DNA of 38,751 bases from Alphaproteobacteria bacterium (GTDB taxonomy: Bacteria; Pseudomonadota; Alphaproteobacteria; ATCC43930; CGMCC-115725). A program made the translations under genes and the position numbers. Under the pieces are notes generated by a model, which had not been told where the DNA came from, searched no databases, and saw only the letters and a list, made by a program, of their open reading frames with translations. Below are positions 1 to 7,404 of this stretch, in pieces. Location of the stretch: positions 1 to 38,751 of the forward strand of contig JAJPHB010000033.1 of NCBI GenBank assembly GCA_021325525.1, in the 5' to 3' direction. How positions within the stretch are numbered: the stretch's first letter is position 1; every line of letters begins with the position of its first letter.

Positions 1-659
1 CGGTCCTGAAGCTTGCGCCAGTGCGTCGTCGCTTCGCCGAATTTGTCGGAAACGAATACGGTTGCCCAGGCTTCCGCAAACCCCTGCCCCTTTGTCACCC
101 GCCGTTCAATTTCTTTCCGCTGCCGCTGGGTCGGTTGAATTGCCTGTGCAGCCAGATCCCCGAACGAACCGATCGCATGCTCGGCTGCGTATCGCAGCAC
201 TGCCGGGCGTAACGCTGCTTGCAACGATGCGCCGCGCGTGACGATCATTCCCACCGAAATGGCACCCTCTGCGTGAAGCCGCTTAAAGTTTTCGAGGTCG
301 CGGTCGAAGAAGGGGTCCTTGTTGTTCCATTCGATCTCGAGCGCCAGCGTGCCGCGCTCGAAATGCTTAACATGGTCGATCGCATGGCTGATAGCTTCCT
401 TCTCGACGCCATTCACGATCTTCTTGATCTCGAAGTTTGTGCCGACCCAACCGCGTTGCGCGAGGGCGCGCCGCATCCGCTGCGTACCCGCAGCTTCGCC
501 GCCGCCCGACCCAATAATCTCCTTGATCGGTATCGTTGTTGTTGCGAGGACTTCCTCGATCTCGGCCAACGCCGCAGGAAAATCGACCGAGAGGATCGAG
601 AGCGCGTGCGAGTAAAACTCGATCTCGTATCCGCGCGCTATGAGAGCTTCGAGTGGCAT
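1..659 (-). CDS. BglII/BstYI-family type II restriction endonuclease (3' end cut off by window)
   Basis: The reverse strand is open from ATG at 659 to the left edge (219 codons, no stop), so only the last few residues are missing if it matches the usual 200-225 residues of the family. Near the N-terminus EIEFYSHAL resembles the start of BstYI (VEVYSHL). The catalytic strand reads LALEIEWNNKDPFFDRDL (about residues 107-124), followed by LENFKRLHAEGAISVGMIVTRG-like residues, the same order as in BglII and BstYI (VEVQF...). Here the pair is E-x-E where BglII/BstYI have E-x-Q. The C-terminal part contains KFGEATTHWRKLQD. Known family members cut sequences around GATC; the target here is unknown. 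No methyltransferase lies to the right, so any partner must lie beyond the left edge. Codon choice looks more relaxed (TTA, ACA, ATA) than in the neighbours, which suggests transfer. Family call is from remembered motifs. Confidence 0.8.
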   Translation of the reverse strand, partial: MPLEALIARGYEIEFYSHALSILSVDFPAALAEIEEVLATTTIPIKEIIGSGGGEAAGTQRMRRALAQRGWVGTNFEIKKIVNGVEKEAISHAIDHVKHFERGTLALEIEWNNKDPFFDRDLENFKRLHAEGAISVGMIVTRGASLQAALRPAVLRYAAEHAIGSFGDLAAQAIQPTQRQRKEIERRVTKGQGFAEAWATVFVSDKFGEATTHWRKLQD

Positions 660-954
660 GTGAGCCGGCCGATTATTGCGCAGGTGACCATATACCGATT
701 CGCGCGACAGCAACGGGCAAAGCAAAGCGGATACGGAGCACCGTCGCTCTGCCCAATCTGCGCGAGGTCCAGGGCCTCATCGGCCGAGGTAGAGCGGCGC
801 CCTCTCACCCAGTGAGATTCTCCAGAGATTTCCGCGGGAATTGGCTTTGACCCGGCGAGGCGGGACGGTAAGCTGATTCCTGCCGCGGGCGGCTCGAATG
901 GGCCCGGTCCGCGCGCCTCCTGCGCTCCCGAACCCGAGCACATCCGCCGGTCCG
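660..954. other. Intergenic region between the endonuclease gene and the TauE-type exporter
   Basis: About 295 bases without a convincing gene. The endonuclease frame stays open upstream to a stop at 777-779 but offers only TTG/CTG starts there. A weak forward promoter could be TTGACC (847-852), 16 bases, TAAGCT (869-874), which would serve the exporter gene. A second possible exporter start, ATG at 898, lies inside this stretch; it would add a short Pro-rich leader without family likeness. Confidence 0.4.
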
Positions 955-1869
955 ATGGAAATCTACCTCCCGATCGCCGAGGTCTCGCTGGACGTTTTGG
1001 TCCTGCTGGCCCTGGGCGGGGTGGTGGGCTTCCTCTCCGGCGTCTTCGGCGTCGGCGGCGGCTTCCTCCTCACGCCCTTCCTCATCTTCATCGGGGTGCC
1101 GCCGACGGTCGCCGTCGCCTCCTCCGCCAATCAGCTCGTCGGCGCCTCGGTCTCCGGCGTCCTTGCCCATTGGCGGCGCGGCAATGTCGATTTCAAGATG
1201 GGCGGCGTCCTCCTCGCCGGCGGCTTCGTCGGCTCGCTGCTCGGCGTCTGGCTCTTCAGCCTGCTGCGCCGCGTGGGGCAGATCGAGCTCGTCATCAATC
1301 TCAGCTACATCCTCCTGCTCGGCACCTTGGGCGGCCTCATGCTGATCGAGGGGACGCGCGCCTTCCTGCGCGGACGCAAGCCCGGCGCGGGGCGGCGCAA
1401 GCTGCATCAGCACAATTGGGTGCACGGCCTGCCGCTCAAGATGCGCTTCCGCCGCTCGAAGCTCTACATCAGCGCCCTGCTGCCGCTCGGGCTCGGCTTC
1501 TTCATCGGCATTCTCTCGGCGATCATGGGGGTGGGCGGCGGCTTCGTCATGGTGCCAGCGATGATCTATACGCTGGGAATGCCGACCGCCGTCGTTCCCG
1601 GCACCTCGCTCTTCCAGATCATCTTCGTCGCGGCGACGGTGACGATCCTCCAGGCGATCAACAACCGCACCGTCGATCTGGTGCTGGCGCTGCTGCTGCT
1701 CGTCGGCGGCGTCATCGGCGCCCAGATCGGCAGCCGCATGGGCTCGCGCCTCCGAGGCGAGCAGCTCCGCATCATGCTGGCGCTGCTCGTGCTCGCCGTC
1801 GCCATCAAGCTCACCTTCGACATGACGGCGACGCCCGCCCACCTCTATTCGACGGCTTTCGTCCAATGA
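955..1869 (+). CDS. TauE/SafE (TSUP) family anion/sulfite exporter
   Basis: A 304-residue inner-membrane protein, predicted to move sulfite, sulfoacetate or a related organosulfur anion. It has two TSUP half-repeats, each with a glycine-rich loop: LSGVFGVGGGFLLTP near residue 30 and LSAIMGVGGGFVMVP near residue 190. About eight hydrophobic segments flank a charged middle section rich in Arg, His and Lys (about 135-170). I chose ATG 955 because MEIYLPIAEVS begins directly before the first helix; ATG 898 would add a Pro-rich leader. The stop overlaps the next start as ATGA, so the two proteins are probably translated together. The substrate cannot be read from sequence. Confidence 0.9.
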   Translation: MEIYLPIAEVSLDVLVLLALGGVVGFLSGVFGVGGGFLLTPFLIFIGVPPTVAVASSANQLVGASVSGVLAHWRRGNVDFKMGGVLLAGGFVGSLLGVWLFSLLRRVGQIELVINLSYILLLGTLGGLMLIEGTRAFLRGRKPGAGRRKLHQHNWVHGLPLKMRFRRSKLYISALLPLGLGFFIGILSAIMGVGGGFVMVPAMIYTLGMPTAVVPGTSLFQIIFVAATVTILQAINNRTVDLVLALLLLVGGVIGAQIGSRMGSRLRGEQLRIMLALLVLAVAIKLTFDMTATPAHLYSTAFVQ

Positions 1870-2615
1870 GGCGGGCCGCGGCGAGAGCGCTGTCTGCCCT
1901 CGCCCTCCTCGCAGGGCTCGCCGCGGCGCCGGCCGCGGCCGAGCCGCTCGTCGCGGATCTGACGAGCCACCTCATCGGCATCACCGGCAGCTTCACCGGC
2001 GACAGCGTCGTACTGTTCGGGGCGACCGACGGGCCGGGCGACGTCGTCGTCGTCGTGCGCGGCCCCGAACGCGACATCGTCGTGCGCCGCAAGCGGCAGG
2101 TGGCCGGGATCTGGGTGAACGCCAAGGAGGAGACCTTCGCCGCGGTCCCGAGTTTTTACCGGATCGCCAGCAGCCGTCCGCTCGACGCGATCACGACGCC
2201 GGCCGTGCGCGCCTTCCACCAGCTCGGCGTCGACGACCTCCGCCTCGTCCCGACGCGCGGTCCGCTTCGCCCCGAGGACCAGCCCTTCCGCGCCGCCCTC
2301 ATCGAGGAGCAGCAGCGCGACAATCTGTTCGGCAAGACCGTCGGCAAGGTCGATTTCCTCGGCGACCGGCTGTTCCGCACGACCATCCGCTTTCCCTCGA
2401 ACGTGCCGACCGGCGCCTATCTCGTGCAGGTCTTCCTCATTCGCGACAAATCGGTCGTCGCCGGCCAGACGACGCCGCTCGCCGTCTCCAAGATCGGCCT
2501 CGACGCCGAGGTCTACGATTTCGCCGATCGCCGCTCGGCAGCCTATGGCGTCATTGCCGTGCTGACGGCGATGGTGGCAGGATGGCTCGCCAGCCTTCCC
2601 TTCCGCCACGCGTGA
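1866..2615 (+). CDS. TIGR02186-type membrane-anchored exported protein
   Basis: A 249-residue protein with an N-terminal signal peptide (Arg-rich start, Ala/Leu core, cleavage near AAA-EPL at about 25) and a single C-terminal membrane helix (about 225-245) ending in a short basic tail. The body is a predicted beta-rich periplasmic domain, with GITGSFTGDSVVLFGAT near the start and a VPTGAYLVQVFLIRD stretch later. This fits the TIGR02186 family, which often sits beside TSUP exporters in alphaproteobacteria. Its start overlaps the exporter stop by four bases, so it is probably a partner or accessory subunit of that exporter. Biochemical role unknown. Confidence 0.8.
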   Translation: MRRAAARALSALALLAGLAAAPAAAEPLVADLTSHLIGITGSFTGDSVVLFGATDGPGDVVVVVRGPERDIVVRRKRQVAGIWVNAKEETFAAVPSFYRIASSRPLDAITTPAVRAFHQLGVDDLRLVPTRGPLRPEDQPFRAALIEEQQRDNLFGKTVGKVDFLGDRLFRTTIRFPSNVPTGAYLVQVFLIRDKSVVAGQTTPLAVSKIGLDAEVYDFADRRSAAYGVIAVLTAMVAGWLASLPFRHA

Positions 2616-2629
2616 ATGGTGATCGCACG

Positions 2630-3139
2630 ATGACCGCGCCGGCTGCTTCCGAGGGTGCTCCGACGGGCGCCTCCGCGCCCCCTCGCGTCTTTCTCGTCGT
2701 CGTCGACGAGAGCGAGGAGATGTCGCTCGCGGTCCGCTACGCGGCGCGCCGCGCCCAGCACACCGGCGGCCGGGTCGCTCTTCTCTATGTCATCGAGCCG
2801 ACCGATCTCCAGCAATGGATGGCCGTCGAGACCTTGATGCGCGAGGAGCGGCGCGAGGAGGCCGAGGCGGTGCTGCACGGCATCGCCGACCGGGTCGCGG
2901 CGATCTCGGGCTCGATGCCGATCATCTATATCCGCGAAGGACGCCGGCGCGACGAGCTCCTCGCCCTCATCGATGAGGAGCCTAGCATCTCCATTCTGGT
3001 CCTCGCGGCGAGCGCCGGATCCGAGGGGCCGGGCCCGCTCATCACGGCGCTCACCGGCAAGGCCGGAACGCGGCTGCGCGTCCCCGTCACCATCGTTCCC
3101 GGCAGCCTCACCGAGGCGCAAATCGACATGCTGGCGTGA
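2630..3139 (+). CDS. Universal stress protein (UspA-like)
   Basis: A 169-residue protein with a single Usp fold: a first strand VFLVVVDESEEMSLAVRYA, a helix of RRAQHTGG type, then VALLYVIEP, and late in the chain ISILVLAAS with a glycine-rich GSEGPGPLITALTG stretch and VPVTIVPGSL. The glycine-rich loop does not give a clean G-x2-G-x9-G(S/T) ATP motif. ATG 2630 is taken as start; GTG 2612 is in frame and would overlap the previous stop as GTGA, so it is a real alternative. Directly follows the exporter pair and may be cotranscribed. Confidence 0.85.
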   Translation: MTAPAASEGAPTGASAPPRVFLVVVDESEEMSLAVRYAARRAQHTGGRVALLYVIEPTDLQQWMAVETLMREERREEAEAVLHGIADRVAAISGSMPIIYIREGRRRDELLALIDEEPSISILVLAASAGSEGPGPLITALTGKAGTRLRVPVTIVPGSLTEAQIDMLA

Positions 3140-3236
3140 GGCGGCGGGCGAAAGGGTTGAAAAATCCGCCGTCCCGCCCAAGCTGTGGTCCTGTGACGGG
3201 AGCCCGTCTCCCCGCGACGCCTTGCCGGAGCCACCC

Positions 3237-3791
3237 ATGTTCATCCAGACCGAGCTGACACCCAATCCCGCCACTCTCAAATTCCTGCCCGGCCGCGCCG
3301 TGATGCCGCAGGGCACCGCAAACTTCACCGACGCCGCGGCGGCCGTGCGCTCGCCGCTGGCGGAGCGGATCTTCACCCTTCCCGGCGTCACCGGCGTCTT
3401 CCTCGCCGGCGATTTCATCACGGTGACCAAGGACGAGGCGAGCGACTGGTATCAACTGAAGCCGGCGATCCTCGGCGCCATCATGGAGCATTTCACGGCC
3501 GGCCGGCCGACCATCCTCGATGCCCCGGGCGAAACCGCGGCGGCGGCAGATGGGGGGGAAGACGACGAGATCGTTCTCCAGATCAAGGAGCTGCTGGAGA
3601 CGCGCGTGCGGCCGGCGGTGGCACAGGACGGCGGCGACATCATCTTCCACGACTTCGCCGACGGCGTTGTCTATCTGCACATGCAGGGCTCCTGCTCCGG
3701 CTGCCCGAGCTCGACCGCGACATTGAAGGCGGGGATTGAGAACATGCTGCGCCACTACATCCCGGAGGTGCAGGAGGTCCGGGCGGTCTAG
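3237..3791 (+). CDS. NfuA/NFU1-type iron-sulfur cluster scaffold
   Basis: A 184-residue cytosolic protein with two domains. The N-terminal Nfu_N domain (residues 1-90) begins [18 protein letters not shown], typical of the alphaproteobacterial and mitochondrial NFU1 form. The C-terminal NifU-like domain (about 110-184) carries the cluster-binding pair C153-S-G-C156 after VAQDGGDI. The family binds a [4Fe-4S] cluster between two subunits and hands it to client enzymes. ATG 3237 fits the family start. It is separated from the stress gene by about 97 bases, so it may have its own promoter; none is clear. Confidence 0.95.
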   Translation: MFIQTELTPNPATLKFLPGRAVMPQGTANFTDAAAAVRSPLAERIFTLPGVTGVFLAGDFITVTKDEASDWYQLKPAILGAIMEHFTAGRPTILDAPGETAAAADGGEDDEIVLQIKELLETRVRPAVAQDGGDIIFHDFADGVVYLHMQGSCSGCPSSTATLKAGIENMLRHYIPEVQEVRAV

Positions 3792-3880
3792 TCGCCGGCG
3801 CGGCCAGCGCTTGTCGGCATGGCGGTGTTGCGCCACATTCGGGCGCCGCGGTCGGACGCGGTCAGCAACGGACGCTCCTG

Positions 3881-4471
3881 ATGGGCAAGATCCTCGACGA
3901 CGCCGCGCTCGACCTCCTCTTCCGCGCGGCGCGGACGCAGAATAAATGGCAGCCGAGGCCCGTCAGCGACACCTTGCTGCGCGCCGTCTGGGAACTGGCG
4001 AAGATGCCGCCGACCAGCGCCAATTGCGCCCCCGCGCGCATCCTCTTCGTCAAATCGCCGGAGGCCAAGGAGAAGCTGAAGCCGGCGCTTTCGGAGGGCA
4101 ACCGGGACAAGACCATGCAGGCGCCGGTGACCGCGATCATCGGCTACGATCTCGAGTTCTACGAGAAACTGCCCTTCCTTTTTCCGCATACCGATGCTCG
4201 ATCCTGGTTCGCGGGGAAGCCCGAGCTGATCCGGACGACGGCGTTCCGCAACGGCACGTTGCAGGGCGCCTACCTCATCATGGCGGCGCGCGCGCTCGGC
4301 CTCGACTGCGGGCCGATGTCGGGCTTCGACAATGAGATGGTCGATGCCGCCTTTTTTCCCGACGGCAAGGTCAAGTCCAATTTCCTCTGCAGCATCGGGT
4401 ATGGCGATCCCGCCGGGGTGATGCCGCGCAGCCCGCGTTTTTCCTTCGAGGAAGCCTGCCGCATCCTGTGA
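3881..4471 (+). CDS. Nitroreductase-family malonic semialdehyde reductase (RutE/HadB-like)
   Basis: A 196-residue FMN-dependent oxidoreductase of the nitroreductase fold. The start region [19 protein letters not shown], the phosphate-contacting [15 protein letters not shown], and the [16 protein letters not shown] motif match the RutE/HadB branch, whose RutE member reduces malonic semialdehyde in uracil degradation. No other rut genes lie nearby, so the substrate here may differ (a reactive enal, quinone or nitro compound). ATG 3881 follows a short spacer after nfuA-like. It converges with the dipeptidase gene, leaving 12 bases between the stops. Confidence 0.85.
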   Translation: MGKILDDAALDLLFRAARTQNKWQPRPVSDTLLRAVWELAKMPPTSANCAPARILFVKSPEAKEKLKPALSEGNRDKTMQAPVTAIIGYDLEFYEKLPFLFPHTDARSWFAGKPELIRTTAFRNGTLQGAYLIMAARALGLDCGPMSGFDNEMVDAAFFPDGKVKSNFLCSIGYGDPAGVMPRSPRFSFEEACRIL

Positions 4472-4483
4472 CGGCGAGGCGCG

Positions 4484-5050
4484 CTACATCATCGGTTCCG
4501 GCAAGACGCTGTCGCTGAGAAGCGGATAGCGCCGGCGCGCATCGAAGAGCTGATAATGCCACCATTCCTTGTCATAAAAATCCCAGCCGGCGGCCGTCAT
4601 GAGGCCGAGGAGGGCGAGCCGGTTGCGCTGGGCGGCCGCGGAGACCGCATCCGAGCCGTGGTGCGAGAGCGGGGTGAAGGCATCGAATCCCGTGCCCATC
4701 TCGAGGGCTTCGCCATCGGCGACGAGGGTGAGGTCGACGGCGACGCCGCGCGAATGCGGCGAGCCCTGCCGCGGATCGGCGAGGAATTCGGGATCGGGGC
4801 GCGCGCTCCACAGTCGCCACTGCGCCTCGGCGGGGCGGAAGGCGTCGAAAATGCGCAGGCGGTAACCGAGCGGGCGGGCGAGGTCGACGGCGCGGCGCAG
4901 CTTTGCCTCGGCGTCCGGATGGAGGTAGCAGCCCGGCCGTCGATACACCGGCCGCCCGGTGACGTTGCGGTCGCTCGCATAGGCGATGTCGAGCTCGACA
5001 TCATGCGTCGCGGCGGTGATCTCGATCAGAGGAACTGCGGCTCTTGCCAT
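4484..5050 (-). CDS. ddpX: D-alanyl-D-alanine dipeptidase (VanX/DdpX type)
   Basis: A 188-residue zinc dipeptidase, expected to split D-Ala-D-Ala for peptidoglycan recycling or use as nutrient. The VanX active-site set is visible: Arg72 in FDAFRPAEAQ, His99 and Asp106 in SPHSRGVAVD, and Glu162 with His165 in KEWWHY. No signal peptide is seen, so it probably acts in the cytoplasm. No vanH/vanA-type ligase lies nearby, so a resistance role is not suggested. It is transcribed away from tsaB, with a 71-base divergent gap. Confidence 0.92.
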   Translation of the reverse strand: MARAAVPLIEITAATHDVELDIAYASDRNVTGRPVYRRPGCYLHPDAEAKLRRAVDLARPLGYRLRIFDAFRPAEAQWRLWSARPDPEFLADPRQGSPHSRGVAVDLTLVADGEALEMGTGFDAFTPLSHHGSDAVSAAAQRNRLALLGLMTAAGWDFYDKEWWHYQLFDARRRYPLLSDSVLPEPMM

Positions 5051-5121
5051 GGGGACCGATGGTTGCGGTGGCGCCGCCTTCCTAGCATGAGCCGCGCATG
5101 CGGTGAAACGGTGATGGCGGC

Positions 5122-5814
5122 GTGAAGGTGCTCGCCTTCGATACGACCGGCAGAGGCTGCTCCGCCGCGCTGCTCGACGGCAGCGGCGCCGTCCTCGCGC
5201 ACCGCACCGCCGCCGAGCTCGAGCGCGGTCATGCCGAACGGCTGATGCCGATGCTGCGCGAGGTGCTGGAGGAGACGAAGGTCGCTGTCGGCGCGCTCGG
5301 CCTCATCGCCGTGACGACCGGGCCCGGAGCCTTCACCGGCATTCGCATCGGGCTGGCGGCGGCGCACGGGCTCGCTCTTGCCAGCGGCGTCGCCTTGCGC
5401 GGGGTGACGAGCTTCGCCGCGGTGGCGGCCGCGATCGACCCGGAAGAGCGAGCGGACCGGCCGCTGCTCGTCGCCATCGACAGCAGGCGCGTCGACATCT
5501 TCGTCCAGCACTTCGCTGCGGACGGAACCGCCTCCGCGCCGGCCGTGCTGCCGCCCGCGGCCCTCGCCGACTGGGTGCCTCCGGGCGAGTTGGCGCTGGC
5601 GGGCGATGCCGCCGAGGCCGCGGCGGCGGCGTTGCGCGCCGCCGGCCGTGCCGTGGTGCTGTCGCCCCGTCTCGGGCCGCCCGATGCCGCCCATGTCGGC
5701 CGTGCGGCGCTCGCTGCCTGGCGTGCTGGCGAACCCGGCGTTCCGCCGCAGCCCTTCTATCTTCGGGCGCCCGCCGTCACGCTGCCGCGGCAACCAGCGG
5801 CGGCATCGCCGTGA
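5122..5814 (+). CDS. tsaB: tRNA t6A37 synthesis protein TsaB
   Basis: A 230-residue ASKHA-fold protein that works with TsaD (and TsaE) to transfer threonylcarbamoyl onto A37 of ANN-decoding tRNAs. The start MKVLAFDTTGRGCSAALLDG and the VTTGPGAFTGIRIGLAAAHGLA motif are typical. It begins with GTG at 5122. Its stop overlaps the start of rimI as GTGA, the usual tsaB-rimI pairing. The C-terminal third is Ala-rich and loosely conserved, ending in AHVGRAALAAW, as in family members. Confidence 0.95.
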   Translation: MKVLAFDTTGRGCSAALLDGSGAVLAHRTAAELERGHAERLMPMLREVLEETKVAVGALGLIAVTTGPGAFTGIRIGLAAAHGLALASGVALRGVTSFAAVAAAIDPEERADRPLLVAIDSRRVDIFVQHFAADGTASAPAVLPPAALADWVPPGELALAGDAAEAAAAALRAAGRAVVLSPRLGPPDAAHVGRAALAAWRAGEPGVPPQPFYLRAPAVTLPRQPAAASP

Positions 5815-6260
5815 GCACCCTCGCAGCCGTCGGTCCCGGCGACATACCCGTGCTCGCCGCGCTGCATGCCGAATCCTTCCCCGACGAGCCATGGGGCGAG
5901 GCGGCGATCGCCGAGATCTTGGCGATGCCGGGCGCCTTCGGCTTCCTCGCCGACGCGGACGCCGGCGCGCCCGCCGGCTTCCTTCTCGCCCTCGATCTCG
6001 GTGCCGAATGCGAGGTCCTGGCGCTCGGCGTCCGCCCGGCGCTCCGTCGCCGCGGTCTCGGGCGGCAGCTCGTGGCGCAGGTCCTCGCCGTCGCCGCCGG
6101 GCGTGCCGTCCATCTCGAAGTCGCCGAAGACAACGCCGCGGCGCTGCCGCTCTATCTGAGCGCCGGCTTCCGCGTCGTCGGGCGGCGCGCCGATTACTAC
6201 CGGCGGCGGGACGGCGCCGCCGCGGCGGCGGTGCTGCTGCGCCACGGGGCGCCAGCCTGA
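5811..6260 (+). CDS. rimI: Ribosomal-protein/protein N-alpha-acetyltransferase RimI (GNAT)
   Basis: A 149-residue GNAT acetyltransferase, expected to use acetyl-CoA on protein N-termini such as ribosomal protein S18. The acetyl-CoA loop appears as RRRGLGRQLV, followed by HLEVAEDNAAALPLYLSAGF, the standard RimI signature, and RRADYYRR near the end. Starts with GTG overlapping the tsaB stop by four bases, so the two are translationally coupled. Confidence 0.93.
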   Translation: MSTLAAVGPGDIPVLAALHAESFPDEPWGEAAIAEILAMPGAFGFLADADAGAPAGFLLALDLGAECEVLALGVRPALRRRGLGRQLVAQVLAVAAGRAVHLEVAEDNAAALPLYLSAGFRVVGRRADYYRRRDGAAAAAVLLRHGAPA

Positions 6261-6356
6261 GGCGCCCGGGCAGCGCGGCCGGCCGTGGTCGCGCCCAAGA
6301 ACAACGTAGCGTGATGTCTTTTGCAGCGACTGTCGCACCTCTTTCTATTAAATGCA

Positions 6357-6385
6357 TTGCTTTGATGCGGGAAGATACTTATATC
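6357..6385 (+). promoter_or_regulatory. Probable sigma70-type promoter of mucR with an overlapping palindrome
   Basis: TTGCTT (6357-6362), a 17-base spacer and TATATC (6380-6385) lie 35 bases before the mucR start in a locally AT-rich stretch. The 8-bp palindrome AATGCATT (6351-6358) overlaps the -35 box. MucR/Ros proteins bind AT-rich DNA and commonly repress their own genes, so this is a candidate autoregulatory site; that part is inference. Confidence 0.6.
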
Positions 6386-6420
6386 GAAGCGCAACGGTTC
6401 GGTAAGAGGAAGAGCGGACA

Positions 6421-6840
6421 ATGACTGAAAGCGCCAGTGCGGGCGATTTGCTGGCCCTGACGACGGAAATCGTCGCCGCGCACGTCTCCAACAATACGGT
6501 GGCGGTCGCCGACCTGCCCAACCTCATCAACCAGGTGTATCGGTCGCTGTCGACGATCGGCGCGGCCCCGGCCGCGGCGCCCGAACGGCCGCAGCCGGCG
6601 GTCAGCATCAAGAAATCCATTCATCCGGACTACATCATCTGCCTCGAGGACGGCAAGAAGCTGAAGATGCTGAAGCGCCACCTCAAGACCGCCTACGACA
6701 TGACCCCCGAGGAATACCGCGAGCGCTGGGGGCTCGCCGCCGATTATCCGATGGTCGCGCCCAACTACGCCAAGCAGCGCAGCAAGCTCGCGAAGGAGAT
6801 CGGGCTCGGGACGCGCGCCCGGAAGGCGGGAGCGGCCTGA
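6421..6840 (+). CDS. mucR: MucR/Ros family transcriptional regulator
   Basis: A 139-residue DNA-binding regulator of the Ros/MucR family, which in alphaproteobacteria controls exopolysaccharide, motility, cell cycle and symbiosis or virulence genes. The N-terminal part (LLALTTEIVAAHVSNNTVAVADLP) matches the oligomerisation region. The C-terminal domain has ICLEDGKKLKMLKRHLKTAYDMTPEEYR. The classical finger would be C-x2-C plus two His; here the second Cys is Asp and one His is Ala in TAYD, so it probably folds without zinc, as reported for some rhizobial homologues. Its upstream region is AT-rich with a good promoter. Confidence 0.93.
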   Translation: MTESASAGDLLALTTEIVAAHVSNNTVAVADLPNLINQVYRSLSTIGAAPAAAPERPQPAVSIKKSIHPDYIICLEDGKKLKMLKRHLKTAYDMTPEEYRERWGLAADYPMVAPNYAKQRSKLAKEIGLGTRARKAGAA

Positions 6841-6897
6841 GGGCCCGCCTCCGGCGGTCTTCGCGCCAATCTGGTGGGATCGTGCGGCCGTTTGGGA

Positions 6898-6903
6898 TAT
6901 AAT
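6898..6903 (+). promoter_or_regulatory. Likely -10 box of fur
   Basis: TATAAT, a perfect -10 hexamer, lies 26 bases before the fur ATG. No good -35 hexamer stands 16-18 bases upstream (the sequence there is near TGGGAT), so activator help or an extended element is possible. Confidence 0.5.
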
Positions 6904-6929
6904 GTCGTCCCGCAAGCGGCTTTATCGCG

Positions 6930-7370
6930 ATGGCCAGTGGCATGATCTCTCGCCTCGAGCAGCTCTGCATCGACAAGGGGCTCAAAATGACCGAGCAGCG
7001 GCGCGTCATCGCGCGCGTGCTCTCGGATGCCGCCGACCATCCGGATGTGGAGCAGGTCTACCGCCGCGCCATCGAGATCGATCCGCATATCAGCATCGCG
7101 ACCGTATACCGCACCGTTCGGCTCTTCGAGGAGGCGAGCATCCTCGCTCGCCATGACTTCGGCGACGGTCGCGCGCGCTACGAGGAGATGCCGACCGACC
7201 ACCACGACCATCTGATCGACTTGCAATCGGGACGCGTCGTCGAGTTTCGCAACGAGGAGATCGAGAAGCTGCAACGCGCGATCGCCGGGGAGCTCGGCTA
7301 TCGGCTCGTCGACCATCGCCTCGAATTGTTCGCCGTGCCGATCGAAAAAGGGGATTCCGGCAAGCAATGA
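6930..7370 (+). CDS. fur: Fur/Mur-type metal-responsive repressor
   Basis: A 146-residue Fur-family protein. The winged helix includes KMTEQRRVIARVL and the recognition helix ISIATVYRTVRLFEEA; the metal site region is TDHHDHLIDLQSGRVVEF. No CxxC zinc pairs are present, as is usual for alphaproteobacterial Fur, which often works as the manganese regulator Mur. ATG 6930 is used; ATG 6942 is also possible. A second Fur-family gene (irr) lies at 28525, so iron control may be split between the two, with this one more likely Mn-responsive. That division is inference. Confidence 0.93.
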   Translation: MASGMISRLEQLCIDKGLKMTEQRRVIARVLSDAADHPDVEQVYRRAIEIDPHISIATVYRTVRLFEEASILARHDFGDGRARYEEMPTDHHDHLIDLQSGRVVEFRNEEIEKLQRAIAGELGYRLVDHRLELFAVPIEKGDSGKQ

Positions 7371-7404
7371 CGGACGCGCGCCTCGTCCGGGCCGGTTGAG
7401 CGCA

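Noticed and set aside
219-815. A forward frame of 198 codons at the left edge
   Set aside because: It is antisense to the BglII-like gene, whose motifs are convincing; the forward product shows none.
805-1866. A 353-codon minus-strand frame opposite the exporter
   Set aside because: Low-complexity Asp/Glu/Arg/His text, mirror of the hydrophobic exporter codons.
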